The position numbers and the translations under genes are program-made. A DNA stretch of 64,000 nucleotides from Chryseobacterium sp. G0162 (GTDB lineage Bacteria > Bacteroidota > Bacteroidia > Flavobacteriales > Weeksellaceae). The notes below the pieces were generated by a model, which saw nothing but the letters and a program-made list of their open reading frames with translations, was not told the DNA's origin and did not search any database. Shown here in pieces: positions 9,791 through 19,410 of the stretch (positions are counted from its first letter, which is position 1; each line of letters opens with the position of its first letter). The DNA is taken from the NCBI RefSeq assembly GCF_003815715.1, contig NZ_CP033922.1, forward strand, positions 1,116,001-1,180,000, given 5' to 3'.

Positions 9791-11782
9791 TTATGCAGCG
9801 TTGATATTTTCATTCACAATGAGTTCCACTTCTTTGTTGATCTTTCTAAAGTTGGTCATCAGCACTTCTTCTTTGCGGTTAGCTCCTTTTTTATCTAGAA
9901 AAGAGTAATAAGTGGGCATTTTAACATAGTTTTTTTCTTCTTCCTGAATCGCTTTCATATCTAAATTAATTTTACCGCTAACTGCAGAAGTTTTATATTC
10001 CTCAGCATCGTTTTCTTCTCCCTGCGCTATCATTCCAACCATTTCTCCGGTTTTCAAGGCCGCAATTTTTCCGGCAGGAATCATATTGTCCATTTTTTCA
10101 TTGATACTGGTGGTAGTCCCTTGCTGGGAAATGGATTGGGAGTATGATTTCTGTTTAATTTTCCCAAATAGTTTTTCCAACCAATCCAATGTATTTTTGT
10201 CTCTGGCAGAACCGGAAAGAACATTTCCAACAATGGCAGATATCGTATCTGCAACTTCTTTTTTGTAGAACTGTCTGAGCTGCGGAATTTCCTGAAGTCC
10301 AAGCATTACAGCAACCCTGTTGCTTCTTGCAGTTGCCACGATGTTATCAATTTTGTGGATATAGATGGTGGGAAACTCATCAGCTATAATGCCTCCGGGT
10401 AAATTGTGTTTGGAGTTGATCAATCTTAAAGTCCTGTTTAATACAGAAGAATACAATGCAGAATTAATATCCTGTGTTCCCGGGTCTGATGCCAGAATAA
10501 TAATGGAAGGATTATCTCTGTCGGTTATCTTCAATTCTACTTCATCTCCGGAAAACACCCAGAAACTTTCTTTAGTAGCCAATCGGGAAAGGAATATTTT
10601 CAAGGTTCCGATTTGTCCTTCTAATTGGTCAAATGCTTTATTGTCATAAGCCGTCTTGAAAGGTGACAGCAAAGAAAAAATTTCTTCATTTGTAAAAAGA
10701 GTATCGAAAATCTCTTTGTAACTCCTGTTCATAAAGGAAAGAATGTGGGGCAGATCAGAATATTTTCCGTTTTCGAATGTTGCAAAAAAATAAATGCAGG
10801 ACGAAAGGAAATTGATCGCAGATTGGGTAAAGAAAGCTTCAGAACCACCTCCGGAACTGGAACCACCCTTTTGCAAAGATGAAACCATCGATTCTGCCAT
10901 TTCCTGGGCTTCTGCTAAAGTTTGAATGTACTTTTTATGAAACGGATTTACTCTTTTTGATTTTTCCACCTCGTTCAGATTAATGACGTGGAAATTGTAA
11001 TGATAATCTGATTCTTTACTTTTTTTCAACAAGTAATGATAGTATGCAATCTGTGCCAAATCCGGAAACTTAAAATCATAAATACAAAGACAGAAATCTT
11101 TTGATATCATCTGTCTTATAGCAGGATTGATGACTCCGAAAGATTTTCCGCTTCCCGGTGTTCCGATGACCATTGTTCCCCTAAAGGGATTTATGTTCAT
11201 CCAACCTTTATTGCTTTTGTTTTTGTAACGGAACAAATATGGGATATTGATTGTAAAATCCGATGTTACCAATTCCTGATTTTGGTCGAAAGATTCTTCT
11301 TCAACATTCCATCGGTCTTTTCCCATTTTTTGCTGCATCAGTTTTGAGATACTGTCTGCTCCCATTTGAAGGATAACGGCTCCTAAAAAAGAAAGAACAG
11401 CATAAATTACCTGATAGAGATTGAAGCCTGGAAATACTTTGGGAAGCTTCGCATTTCCTGCCTCATTTTGCCATATCAGCGAAGAGAAAATTATCAGCAA
11501 TCCCAAAGTCATAGGAACGATAATTTCTGTAGCAACATTGAGGTCTTTCTTTTTCTTGGCTTTTGTACCAATCGCAACTAATCCTATCAAAATCAAGGTT
11601 GCAAATTTGGCATTGATAGGTGGGTGGATAAAGCTCAGCTTTGAAAAATTTTTCAACAAGTTGGATACTACCGGAACATCAGCATTAAAGTAGAAAAGCG
11701 AAGCACAATCGAGTGCAACGACTGCATAAACTGCTTTTTGTAAAAAGCCATAGATCTTGATTTGATGTTGTTGTTCTTGCAT
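9791..11782 (-). CDS. Type IV coupling protein (VirD4/TraD family; MobC-like in Bacteroidetes)
   Basis: 663 residues. Hydrophobic segments in the first 150 residues anchor it in the inner membrane. The Walker A motif GTPGSGKS is at 207-214, Walker B IIADEF has its Asp at 468, and the TraG/TraD fold continues between them. It would bring the relaxase-DNA complex to the channel and energise DNA export. Bacteroidetes nomenclature calls this family MobC, because TraG there is the VirB4 homologue. Its ATG shares one base with the stop of the small gene at 11782-12138. Confidence 0.92.
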   Translation of the reverse strand: MQEQQHQIKIYGFLQKAVYAVVALDCASLFYFNADVPVVSNLLKNFSKLSFIHPPINAKFATLILIGLVAIGTKAKKKKDLNVATEIIVPMTLGLLIIFSSLIWQNEAGNAKLPKVFPGFNLYQVIYAVLSFLGAVILQMGADSISKLMQQKMGKDRWNVEEESFDQNQELVTSDFTINIPYLFRYKNKSNKGWMNINPFRGTMVIGTPGSGKSFGVINPAIRQMISKDFCLCIYDFKFPDLAQIAYYHYLLKKSKESDYHYNFHVINLNEVEKSKRVNPFHKKYIQTLAEAQEMAESMVSSLQKGGSSSGGGSEAFFTQSAINFLSSCIYFFATFENGKYSDLPHILSFMNRSYKEIFDTLFTNEEIFSLLSPFKTAYDNKAFDQLEGQIGTLKIFLSRLATKESFWVFSGDEVELKITDRDNPSIIILASDPGTQDINSALYSSVLNRTLRLINSKHNLPGGIIADEFPTIYIHKIDNIVATARSNRVAVMLGLQEIPQLRQFYKKEVADTISAIVGNVLSGSARDKNTLDWLEKLFGKIKQKSYSQSISQQGTTTSINEKMDNMIPAGKIAALKTGEMVGMIAQGEENDAEEYKTSAVSGKINLDMKAIQEEEKNYVKMPTYYSFLDKKGANRKEEVLMTNFRKINKEVELIVNENINAA

Positions 11783-12138
11783 TATGAATAATTTTCGAAA
11801 TATTGATTAAGTAATTTGTGTTCTTCTAATAGGTTACTGTGCAGCTTTTGTTGCTGTTCCTGCAATTTTTTCTGCTGTTCCTGTATTTCAATAAGATTGG
11901 AATTCAACAGATTCAATTGATTAATTAGTTCATTTGCTCTTTTTTCGACACTTTCGATAATGTATAAGCGACCTGCCTCTTCAGATATTTTCTCATACCA
12001 ATCTTTAAGATTTAATAGCCTTTCATAGTCATTGATGAGCACTTTTCGCTTTTTATCGAAAATGATTATCATAACAGACTGGTAGGTAAATATTATTAGA
12101 ATGAGTGCGAAGCACAGTATAATTGAAGAATTTTTCAT
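11782..12138 (-). CDS. Small membrane-anchored coiled-coil protein
   Basis: 118 residues: one N-terminal transmembrane segment followed by a coiled coil with a marked Gln-rich run (IQEQQKKLQEQQQKLHSNLL). It is probably inner-membrane anchored with the coil in periplasm or cytoplasm. It sits between traN and the coupling protein and is likely an accessory or structural transfer protein; no family recognised. Confidence 0.7.
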   Translation of the reverse strand: MKNSSIILCFALILIIFTYQSVMIIIFDKKRKVLINDYERLLNLKDWYEKISEEAGRLYIIESVEKRANELINQLNLLNSNLIEIQEQQKKLQEQQQKLHSNLLEEHKLLNQYFENYS

Positions 12139-12149
12139 TGTATTAATAA

Positions 12150-13019
12150 TTAGAAGGTATCAGCTTTAAGAATTTCAGAATAGTTCACCTTCATTTCAAT
12201 GGCGCGTCCAGAGAGTTGCTCTTCAATGAGACGAATCATCATTACTTTGCTATTTGGATAAGTGAATTTTTTGAAAACATAGATGTTCCTGAAATTTTTT
12301 TTGAAGTGTTTTTGAGGATTGAGTTCTAAAATGGGAGTCAGATCTACACTTTGGTTATTGGTTGCTTTGTGGATTTTCTTGTCTTCTAATGAGAATTTCA
12401 AATCCTCAATATCATAGCTCAGATTAGAATTGTTTTTGATGGTCATATCTAAAAAGATATAATCACTGATCACATAGACATTATTGAGCTGAAAGCTGAG
12501 TTTTAGATTTTTCTCTTCTCTAATCGGATTTTTCTCAGATTTTTTTTGAATAATATCCATCGCAAATTTCCGCAATTCAAGATTTGAGAAAACCATTTTA
12601 TCAAACTCTATGGGCTGCATCGCTTCGGGTTGAATGTGGATGTTTGTAATAGTGTTTAGATTATCTTGGTTTCTGTACACTACTTTGTATTGTGCTATGA
12701 AAGATTGAGCAACAACGGTTATCACTCCGATTTTATCTCCATTACAAAGAAGCGATGGTATTTTGACTTTTCCTTTTTCGTCAGAATCAGGATTGTCTGT
12801 GATTTTTATTCTGGCAATATTAGTAGCTGGTAAATCTCCAGTCAGTTTTTCTGTTGACAGATCTACATATTGAATTGGTTCCGGTGAAATAATATGCAGG
12901 TTGATACCTTCAGTAATTTCAATCTCCGGTAAATCGGAAATAATCTGTTCTTTAGTTGCAGTTTGTGCAGTTAAAAAATTTGACACCAATAGTAAAAGGA
13001 TATATAAAGTAAGTTTCAT
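12150..13019 (-). CDS. traN: Conjugative transfer protein TraN (VirB9-like)
   Basis: 289 residues with a cleavable signal ending near LTAQ. The segment INLHIISPEPIQYVDLSTEK matches the Bacteroidetes TraN (DUF4138) signature of a beta-rich envelope domain preceding a YVDL motif. By analogy with VirB9 it would form the outer-membrane core layer with TraM. Gene order TraK-L-M-N is the canonical one. It is 4 nt downstream of traM, so translation is probably coupled. Confidence 0.85.
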   Translation of the reverse strand: MKLTLYILLLLVSNFLTAQTATKEQIISDLPEIEITEGINLHIISPEPIQYVDLSTEKLTGDLPATNIARIKITDNPDSDEKGKVKIPSLLCNGDKIGVITVVAQSFIAQYKVVYRNQDNLNTITNIHIQPEAMQPIEFDKMVFSNLELRKFAMDIIQKKSEKNPIREEKNLKLSFQLNNVYVISDYIFLDMTIKNNSNLSYDIEDLKFSLEDKKIHKATNNQSVDLTPILELNPQKHFKKNFRNIYVFKKFTYPNSKVMMIRLIEEQLSGRAIEMKVNYSEILKADTF

Positions 13020-13023
13020 TGTT

Positions 13024-14238
13024 TTATTTTTTTTGTTGGTTTTGTGAATCTTTCAGTTGTTTTTCATCGATTAAAAAGACGTAAGAATTGTATTTCAATT
13101 TCGCTTTGTTCTCTTTGATCAGGTTAGCAATAGATTTGGATGTTGATGTAAAAAGGCTGGTTCCGATGCTTGAGAAGAATCCTTTTCCGCCCATATCCAT
13201 CTGAGTTCCCTGTACGGAGTTACTTCCCATTTCCCGCATCATATCTCTGAAAACACTTTGCGGAACGTACAATCCTTTCATCCCGTCAACATCATAAATC
13301 GAAAGATTGACTGGATAGATTTCTCCTTTTGTCAATACAGATACAATATTGAGATTGACTCTCTGCATTGAAAATCCTGAGATTTGTCCGTATAATATCG
13401 AACCCTTTCCTATTTTTTTGTTTCCAACAAAGATGTCTTCCAACAATCGAAATCTGATCCGGCTTCCTAAAAATCCTTTGTTGTTTTCATCAATCACTGC
13501 TTTGATAAAGCTGTTTTCTTTCTCCTTATAGAAAGCATTGAAACCACTGTTGATTCCGGATTTGCTCACATTGAAAGTTGAATTAAGAAAATCTTCCATT
13601 TTCTCTTTATTGGACTTCAGTTTTTGTTCTGCTGCGAGTTTACTTTGGTACTCAGGATCACGGGATTTTTCTAAAGAATCCATTACCAGCATTTGTTCCT
13701 TGAGATATTTTACAGGGTCAGGTTGGGCGGTCTGAGGTTTTTCTTTTTGAAAATCAGCATATTTATTACCTTCATTTCCGTAGGATTTTTCATTCAGCAT
13801 TTTGATGATTTCTGTAGATCTATTGTAATCTTTATCGTCCCTCTGCGGTTGATTTGGCTTGTAATAGGAGGATTGATTTCCTTTCGCCTCATATTGATTT
13901 TGTCTGCCATTGACTGCTTTTAATGAATCTATTTTCCTTTTTTGTGCTAAGGACAATTGATCATCATAGTTCAGTAAACTATCCTCTTCTTTGTCCAAAC
14001 CACCAAGCATCGTTCTGTTGTCCTCTTTTTTGAAAAACGCATCGTACGCATCATTTTTGGTCATAATGGAATCCTGCGTATCGCCCAGTGAAAGAGACAA
14101 TTCTTTTGGTTTATCTTTTTCAGACGTGTCTTCTTTGACAAACTGCGCTCCTACATAGCCGAAAAGAAAAAGAAACGGTAAAGCCAGAAGTGGCAAAACA
14201 TATTTTTTTTCTTTAAAATTTATTTTTTTAATGTCCAT
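13024..14238 (-). CDS. traM: Conjugative transfer protein TraM (VirB10-like)
   Basis: 404 residues: short cytoplasmic N-terminus, one transmembrane helix (about 15-31), a long Asp/Lys/Gln-rich linker (about 35-200), then a conserved C-terminal beta domain (FLGSRIRFRLLEDIFVGNKK, LYGQISGF, GLYVPQSVFRDM). This is the layout of VirB10/TraM proteins, which span from inner to outer membrane. Its start overlaps the end of traL by 11 nt. Confidence 0.87.
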   Translation of the reverse strand: MDIKKINFKEKKYVLPLLALPFLFLFGYVGAQFVKEDTSEKDKPKELSLSLGDTQDSIMTKNDAYDAFFKKEDNRTMLGGLDKEEDSLLNYDDQLSLAQKRKIDSLKAVNGRQNQYEAKGNQSSYYKPNQPQRDDKDYNRSTEIIKMLNEKSYGNEGNKYADFQKEKPQTAQPDPVKYLKEQMLVMDSLEKSRDPEYQSKLAAEQKLKSNKEKMEDFLNSTFNVSKSGINSGFNAFYKEKENSFIKAVIDENNKGFLGSRIRFRLLEDIFVGNKKIGKGSILYGQISGFSMQRVNLNIVSVLTKGEIYPVNLSIYDVDGMKGLYVPQSVFRDMMREMGSNSVQGTQMDMGGKGFFSSIGTSLFTSTSKSIANLIKENKAKLKYNSYVFLIDEKQLKDSQNQQKK

Positions 14239-14581
14239 ATTTTAATTTTTGGTATTGGTTAAACAGGTAGTCAATTCGTAAGCTGTCTTCTTTTTTCAGA
14301 GTGTTTTGGTCTCTTTTCACTTTTAAAGCTTTCAGTTCGTTCACTATTTTCTCCATTTCTTTATCATTGTTGACTGATAAATTTTGACTCATCTTACTCT
14401 TAGAATAGAGGACCGGAGGTCTTATTTTAAATGCTGTTTCGGAAGGGAAAAAGATACCTTGAATTAGAGACCCTATAAACGAAACCGACAGTAAAATCAT
14501 TAAATAGGTGAAGAATTTCTTTGGATTTTGAACTGCCCATTGTAGCCACTTCTGAGCCTTTTGTTTTAATGTAGTTTCCAT
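14228..14581 (-). CDS. traL: TraL-like small inner-membrane transfer protein
   Basis: 117 residues with one membrane segment (about 22-46) and a short Lys-rich periplasmic tail. It was identified by size, topology and its place between traK and traM, as in Bacteroides conjugative transposons; the sequence itself is poorly conserved. It overlaps traM by 11 nt and lies 2 nt after traK. Confidence 0.7.
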   Translation of the reverse strand: METTLKQKAQKWLQWAVQNPKKFFTYLMILLSVSFIGSLIQGIFFPSETAFKIRPPVLYSKSKMSQNLSVNNDKEMEKIVNELKALKVKRDQNTLKKEDSLRIDYLFNQYQKLKYGH

Positions 14582-14583
14582 TT

Positions 14584-15198
14584 TTAGTAAGAGTTTTTAT
14601 TTTGATTGGATAGTTCTTCGTTATTGATGATCCGCCAGTTTTTAAGAATCACGCCGTGAGGATTATTTGGACTTCGGATGATGTCTTCAAAGAAACCTTC
14701 GGTGATGAGCTTTCTGGTAATGACAGAAGATTTTCTTGTGATCATTTGTTTCCCGAAAAAAGAGAATTTCTTCTGTTCCATATTCAGGGCGATAGAATCG
14801 GTATGAATACTGACCATCGAACTGGCGGCAATGATCTGATTATAAAAACCTTTTTCCTTTAAATTCGTATATTCTTTTTTCCCGCTGTCATCAATGAGAT
14901 ACAATGACTTTTGAATATTATCCTTGATATAAGTATCATCGGGTGCGAGCGTGAAAAACAATCGGTGGAATAATTCAATTTGAGCTTTATATTCAACAGG
15001 TCGGTTCAACAAGACATCTGTTTGCTTGGCAAGAACCGGAACACCATTGTCTAAAATGTAAATTGATTTTCTGGAATCCTCGATCATTCTGTAAGCAAAG
15101 AAAAACCCTGCAATGACAATGAAAACGGCAAAAGCAATGGTTGAGATTGAAATAATCTTGTTGATTTTAATTCTTTGTTCTATGTTTTTAATAAGCAT
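14584..15198 (-). CDS. traK: Conjugative transfer protein TraK (VirB8-like)
   Basis: 204 residues: N-terminal membrane helix (about 16-36) and a periplasmic domain with the family motif HRLFFTLAPDDTYIKDNI. TraK corresponds to VirB8, the assembly scaffold of the type IV secretion channel. Gene order with TraJ upstream and TraL/M/N downstream is canonical. Confidence 0.87.
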   Translation of the reverse strand: MLIKNIEQRIKINKIISISTIAFAVFIVIAGFFFAYRMIEDSRKSIYILDNGVPVLAKQTDVLLNRPVEYKAQIELFHRLFFTLAPDDTYIKDNIQKSLYLIDDSGKKEYTNLKEKGFYNQIIAASSMVSIHTDSIALNMEQKKFSFFGKQMITRKSSVITRKLITEGFFEDIIRSPNNPHGVILKNWRIINNEELSNQNKNSY

Positions 15199-15216
15199 TT
15201 GTGGTGTTTTTTGTGA

Positions 15217-16452
15217 TTATTTTCCGTTTTTCATCGCTTCCTTTACCCTTCCCGAAGCGGAACCTGCTGCTGCACTTGCTGCTACTGAAGCACCTCCTGT
15301 TTTTGCAGCCAAGATTGCTGTCTTTGCACTACTCGCCATTTTTCCTGCGGCACTTTTCATTTTCGTCATTGCTCCGGCTCCTCCTGCTGAAACAATACTG
15401 TCGGCAATAGTTGGAGTCATTAAAACCCCGATGCCTGTTACAACATAGGCAACACAGGTAAAGAGCTGGTTATAGATCATTCCCGAATTACTCACATAGA
15501 CCATTAAAGCGTCTAAGTTGGTAATGGTTCCATTGGATAATAAGGTATCATATCTTTCGATCTCCATTGTGTAACCGGAAGCGATAAGTTGCTGACCGAT
15601 ATTGATTACGGTATAGGCAACAAAAGTGTAAAGATTAATGTTGATGAATTTGGAGACCCAACTGTATAATGAATTTTCAAATCCGGGAATCAATGCCATT
15701 CCAACAGCTATAGGACCTAGAATTATTAATATATAAGCCCATATTTTTTGAATGAAGAAAATAAGATAGACACAAATCCGAAGAATAGAAAGGCAACAAA
15801 ATTCAATAAGTTCCGCGACTAATTTTTGCATTTGAAACTCCATCCTGATAGACCATTCTTTGATAGGCTGTATTAATTTATCCAATCCCTCACTGATGTC
15901 AAACCATGAATTATCGGCATCTTCAGTAGTGTTCTCAATGACTTCCTGCTTCGCATCTTCTTCCGCTTTCAGTTTTATGACGGCATCGAGTAATTGTTGC
16001 TGCTTTTTAAATCTCTCAACACGTAAGTCGTTAACTTCAGATTCTATTTCGCTGAAAATTGAGATTCCGGGTTCGGCAATGGCTTCAAATGGTGCTTGAA
16101 TCATACTGACAAATCCGCTCCAGTAAACAAGGGTAAATCCTATAAGGATTGGTTTCAGCATCGGTGTGATTTCCCATTCTCTATCTCCGGCTGCCATTTG
16201 CCAGCCCATATATCCGAGGTACATCAGAGCGCCTAAACCGCCAATTGCTTTACCTACCAAAGCAGATCCTGCAGCACTTTCTTGTACTCTGTTATCAAGC
16301 TTTGTAAAAACCTCCATAAACCATTTCTCAAAAGCACCGTCACCTTTTAAAAATTGGAGTAGATTGCTATAATCGCCGTCTGTTTGGGCGAAACCCATAG
16401 CAGGTAAAAGAATTGCTAATAAGCAAAAAGTTAATGTTATCGTTTTATTCAT
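15217..16452 (-). CDS. traJ: Conjugative transfer protein TraJ (VirB6-like)
   Basis: 411 residues with a signal-like N-terminus and at least five hydrophobic segments, including the run around YLIFFIQKIWAYILIILGPI and a Gly/Ala-rich C-terminal membrane region followed by a basic tail. It forms the inner-membrane channel subunit, corresponding to VirB6. It starts 2 nt after the preceding gene's stop. Confidence 0.85.
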   Translation of the reverse strand: MNKTITLTFCLLAILLPAMGFAQTDGDYSNLLQFLKGDGAFEKWFMEVFTKLDNRVQESAAGSALVGKAIGGLGALMYLGYMGWQMAAGDREWEITPMLKPILIGFTLVYWSGFVSMIQAPFEAIAEPGISIFSEIESEVNDLRVERFKKQQQLLDAVIKLKAEEDAKQEVIENTTEDADNSWFDISEGLDKLIQPIKEWSIRMEFQMQKLVAELIEFCCLSILRICVYLIFFIQKIWAYILIILGPIAVGMALIPGFENSLYSWVSKFININLYTFVAYTVINIGQQLIASGYTMEIERYDTLLSNGTITNLDALMVYVSNSGMIYNQLFTCVAYVVTGIGVLMTPTIADSIVSAGGAGAMTKMKSAAGKMASSAKTAILAAKTGGASVAASAAAGSASGRVKEAMKNGK

Positions 16453-16454
16453 TT

Positions 16455-17285
16455 TTAAAATCGGTGTTTATAATGATTCATCATATTATGAACAATTTGT
16501 TGGTCTGATGCCGGTGTCCACGCAGGTGGCAAAGCATAATTTGAATGGTTTTTCAGAATATTCTTGTAATCTGTAAGAAGTGTTGTCTTGTTATTGTGCT
16601 TCCTTAATTCCGTTACAAATTTTCTCCACTTGATGAGGGTTTGGTGGTACATTATGAATCGTTTTCCTCTTGGCATATCCATACTTCTGGACATTGAATA
16701 TTTTTCTTTGATTAAATCCAGTTCTTCCTGAAGTCTTTTTATTGTTCCTGTTGTGCTGAGCGTTTCAAACGTTTGTTGGTCTTTCAATCTCCATTCAATA
16801 AAATTTTGTGGATGGTCGGGGAATTCTGTAATTGGTTTTAGCATTCTTTTGTAATACAGCAACCAAAGTGGGTCTGCGTCAACGGTGGCGGAAGTCCAAT
16901 GGGCAAAATCCTGAACGCTTCTTTTATGGATGGTGTCCGAAGCGGCTTTTATTTTTTTTGCTTCTTCTTCCTGAAATTTTAATTGAGCGAATCTTTGATT
17001 TTGCACCCCTGTCGGTTTTAATGGTCTAATGTCTTCACCATTTTTATAATCCCTGTTGATTTTTGGAGACCACAACCCCCAAACCGTTGCATAAGCAAAA
17101 TTGGTTTGGATGCCTAAAAAATATTTTGGATAAGGTCTCCAATCTCCCCAATCTTGAAAGACCATTCTTTTATGTTGAGCAACAATGGAAGGGTCATTTA
17201 ATCTCTTGACGCTGAATTGTCCAGAGAGTGCAACTGTCAAGAGTAAAAGTGGTAGGATGCTTATTTTTTTTACTAAATTTTTCAT
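16455..17285 (-). CDS. Secreted transfer-region protein of unknown function
   Basis: 276 residues with a signal peptide (cleavage probably near ALSGQ), Trp/Tyr-rich, no membrane segment after the signal. I do not recognise the family. Its last 15 residues (QQIVHNMMNHYKHRF) echo the C-terminal motif of the three TraI-like proteins encoded just upstream, which suggests a common partner. It lies between the TraI-like genes and traJ. Confidence 0.7.
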   Translation of the reverse strand: MKNLVKKISILPLLLLTVALSGQFSVKRLNDPSIVAQHKRMVFQDWGDWRPYPKYFLGIQTNFAYATVWGLWSPKINRDYKNGEDIRPLKPTGVQNQRFAQLKFQEEEAKKIKAASDTIHKRSVQDFAHWTSATVDADPLWLLYYKRMLKPITEFPDHPQNFIEWRLKDQQTFETLSTTGTIKRLQEELDLIKEKYSMSRSMDMPRGKRFIMYHQTLIKWRKFVTELRKHNNKTTLLTDYKNILKNHSNYALPPAWTPASDQQIVHNMMNHYKHRF

Positions 17286-17291
17286 GATGTT

Positions 17292-17960
17292 TTAATTAAA
17301 GATGTGATTGAATTTCGTAATGATGTCGCCAACAATGGCCTTGTCTATATTGATGTAGTTGCGGAGAACAGGAACTTGATACAGGTAGGGAATTTTCTTA
17401 GCATTCTCTAATCGCAGATTGATGTATAAAATATTTCCATTGATATTTCTGACACGGGTAAAGATCTTTTCAATCAGCATTTCTCTATCCATTGCATCCA
17501 TCAGAAAATCTTTGTCCTCTTTGAGAATATCCTGAGTAACTTCCTGTTGAAGCTTCATCGTCTGCTTCCCTATTTCAACATAATATTTTGAAATGAGTAC
17601 CGAATATTCAGGATGCTGTGCGGATAGATCCAGCATTTTATTGGAGTTCGTCACGATTTTACCCAAATACTGATAGAGGTAGATAAGTTTTTTACTCTGG
17701 GTAAGTGCTGAATTAACATTTTTCAGCTGTTGATAGATGTACTCCTGAATGGCTATGATCTGTGTTATCTTATTGTTGATATCGTCATACAATTCTTTTT
17801 GCTTTTCGTACGAATCCAAAAAAGTTTGTTCGCTTGCTAATCTAACTCCGTGATTGACGGTGATCTGTGACAGAAGTTTATCATTAATTACTATTTGCTG
17901 GCTATCAACAGTGATTCCTGAAAGTACCAACATTCCAAAGGCTACTATTTTTTTGCTCAT
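17292..17960 (-). CDS. TraI-like secreted helical protein, copy 3
   Basis: 222 residues: signal-like N-terminus, then an all-helical protein. It shares HPEY in the middle, an N-L-x-L-RLE-A-K segment and a Y-I-N-x-D-K-x-I-V C-terminal motif with the protein at 18757-19410, so the two are paralogues. Position between TraG and TraJ corresponds to TraI (DUF4141) in Bacteroides elements, which may play the VirB5 role; this is inference from position and topology. Confidence 0.7.
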   Translation of the reverse strand: MSKKIVAFGMLVLSGITVDSQQIVINDKLLSQITVNHGVRLASEQTFLDSYEKQKELYDDINNKITQIIAIQEYIYQQLKNVNSALTQSKKLIYLYQYLGKIVTNSNKMLDLSAQHPEYSVLISKYYVEIGKQTMKLQQEVTQDILKEDKDFLMDAMDREMLIEKIFTRVRNINGNILYINLRLENAKKIPYLYQVPVLRNYINIDKAIVGDIITKFNHIFN

Positions 17961-18058
17961 ATTGTTATTATTTTTTCATTATGAAATTTGCGAATACATT
18001 GGGGGCTGCCGAATCTTCGATTTCATCGACTGAAAGGAAATAATCTTCGATTTCAATT

Positions 18059-18745
18059 CTAAAAGGATTTGATGTTATCCATTATGCTTTCAACTACTTG
18101 CTTATCCCTATTGACATAATATTGAAAGGCTCTTTTGTTACGTTTTACTTTGGCCTTAATATCTCTTATCTTCAAAAGCATGTGTGTGGAATTCCTGCTC
18201 AATGTTTTTACTTCGCCTAAAGCATAGTCCAATAATACTTTACGTTCTGATTTTTCCATTTGGTTAACTGCCCCATAAGAAATTACGATTCCCATTACGA
18301 GCCTTGTTACCATTTGCAGGTCATCTACAAACTGAACTTGAGAAGGCAAAACGGCTACAATGGAATAAGGAGCATCGTTTATTTCATTGATAATAGCAGT
18401 TTGATTGTTTGTTATTTTTGTTATTTCCCTGCTCATTGCTATTCCGGTTGGTATGGCTTGAATGGCAAATGAAACAATTCGCAATCTGTCCTGAACTTTG
18501 GTAATCTTATCTTTGAATTGGTTCCATTGGGTTCTGTTGGCTGTTTCTACAGTAGCATTCGCAATTTGCTTTTGCCGCATTTCTTTTTGCCTGTCGTGCT
18601 CTTTCATTGTGGCATTGATTTCTATATCCATCATCGGAAAGGAAACATTTTCCTGTTGCCATGCTGGTGTAGAACCACCACCGGAAGATGTCAATACGAA
18701 GTAAGCGGTCAGAATAAATAAGCTTACAAGAATTCTTCTTCTCAT
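18059..18745 (-). CDS. TraI-like secreted helical protein, copy 2 (divergent)
   Basis: 228 residues with a basic, hydrophobic N-terminus (signal peptide; the following Ser/Gly-rich stretch is unusual) and a helical body with a central hydrophobic segment (VVTRLVMGIVISYGAV region). It shares only the C-terminal YVNRDKQVVESIMDNIKSF motif with its neighbours. No other function visible. It is followed by a 98-nt gap before the next gene. Confidence 0.68.
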   Translation of the reverse strand: MRRRILVSLFILTAYFVLTSSGGGSTPAWQQENVSFPMMDIEINATMKEHDRQKEMRQKQIANATVETANRTQWNQFKDKITKVQDRLRIVSFAIQAIPTGIAMSREITKITNNQTAIINEINDAPYSIVAVLPSQVQFVDDLQMVTRLVMGIVISYGAVNQMEKSERKVLLDYALGEVKTLSRNSTHMLLKIRDIKAKVKRNKRAFQYYVNRDKQVVESIMDNIKSF

Positions 18746-18756
18746 AATAGAAAAAT

Positions 18757-19410
18757 TTAAAAATTCCGTTTATACCTGTTCATTATGTTTTCAACAATAC
18801 CTTTGTCGGTGTTGATATACCCTGCAAATGGATTAATAGAATTCCAGAATCCTAATCGGTTTGCTTTTTCCAGTCGTAATTTTATCGCCAAAAGCCAAAG
18901 CTTCAGATTTTTGACATTACCGGAAATATTATGCAGAATTTTATATCGATCTCCGGCAGTAGCCAGATTCAGCTGTCCGGAGGCGAGAATGTCAGAAACA
19001 TCGGTCACAATCTTTAAACTTTGCTCATAGGTTTTTTGTGAAGCCTTAACTCCAAAAATGGCATATTCCGGATGTTCTGATGCCAATTGTACTACTTGTG
19101 AGGAATAATTATAGCATTTATTGAGTTCTGAGTAGATCTCCTGTGCTTGGATTCCATTTTGTAAAGTGCCGGAAACCTCTTTTAAACCCCTCAGAATTTT
19201 ATTCTGAATGTCATTAGCTGCCACCATCTGTGTTCCGACCCAGGTTTGTGCATCTTTTAACTTTGAAGTTTCCTCAATGACTTCGTTTTGTTTGGCTTTT
19301 AGATTTTCAGAATAGAGAATCATTGCCGCCGTTACTGTGGGGTCGATGTAAGTGTTTTGTGAATAGAGGAAATTTCCAAAACCTAAAAATAAAATGCTAA
19401 ATTTTTTCAT
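18757..19410 (-). CDS. TraI-like secreted helical protein, copy 1
   Basis: 217 residues; signal peptide then helical coiled-coil-like protein with ASEHPEYAIFG and AIKLRLEKANRLGF, ending in YINTDKGIVENIMNRYKRNF. Its start overlaps the end of traG by 14 nt. Position after TraG and size match TraI (DUF4141). See the separate note on the repeated C-terminal motif. Confidence 0.72.
   Translation of the reverse strand: MKKFSILFLGFGNFLYSQNTYIDPTVTAAMILYSENLKAKQNEVIEETSKLKDAQTWVGTQMVAANDIQNKILRGLKEVSGTLQNGIQAQEIYSELNKCYNYSSQVVQLASEHPEYAIFGVKASQKTYEQSLKIVTDVSDILASGQLNLATAGDRYKILHNISGNVKNLKLWLLAIKLRLEKANRLGFWNSINPFAGYINTDKGIVENIMNRYKRNF

Noticed and set aside
17961..18058. Short open frame with a repeated AATCTTCGATTTCA (18012 and 18042)
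   Set aside because: Only about 37 codons, no start codon, and not clearly coding.
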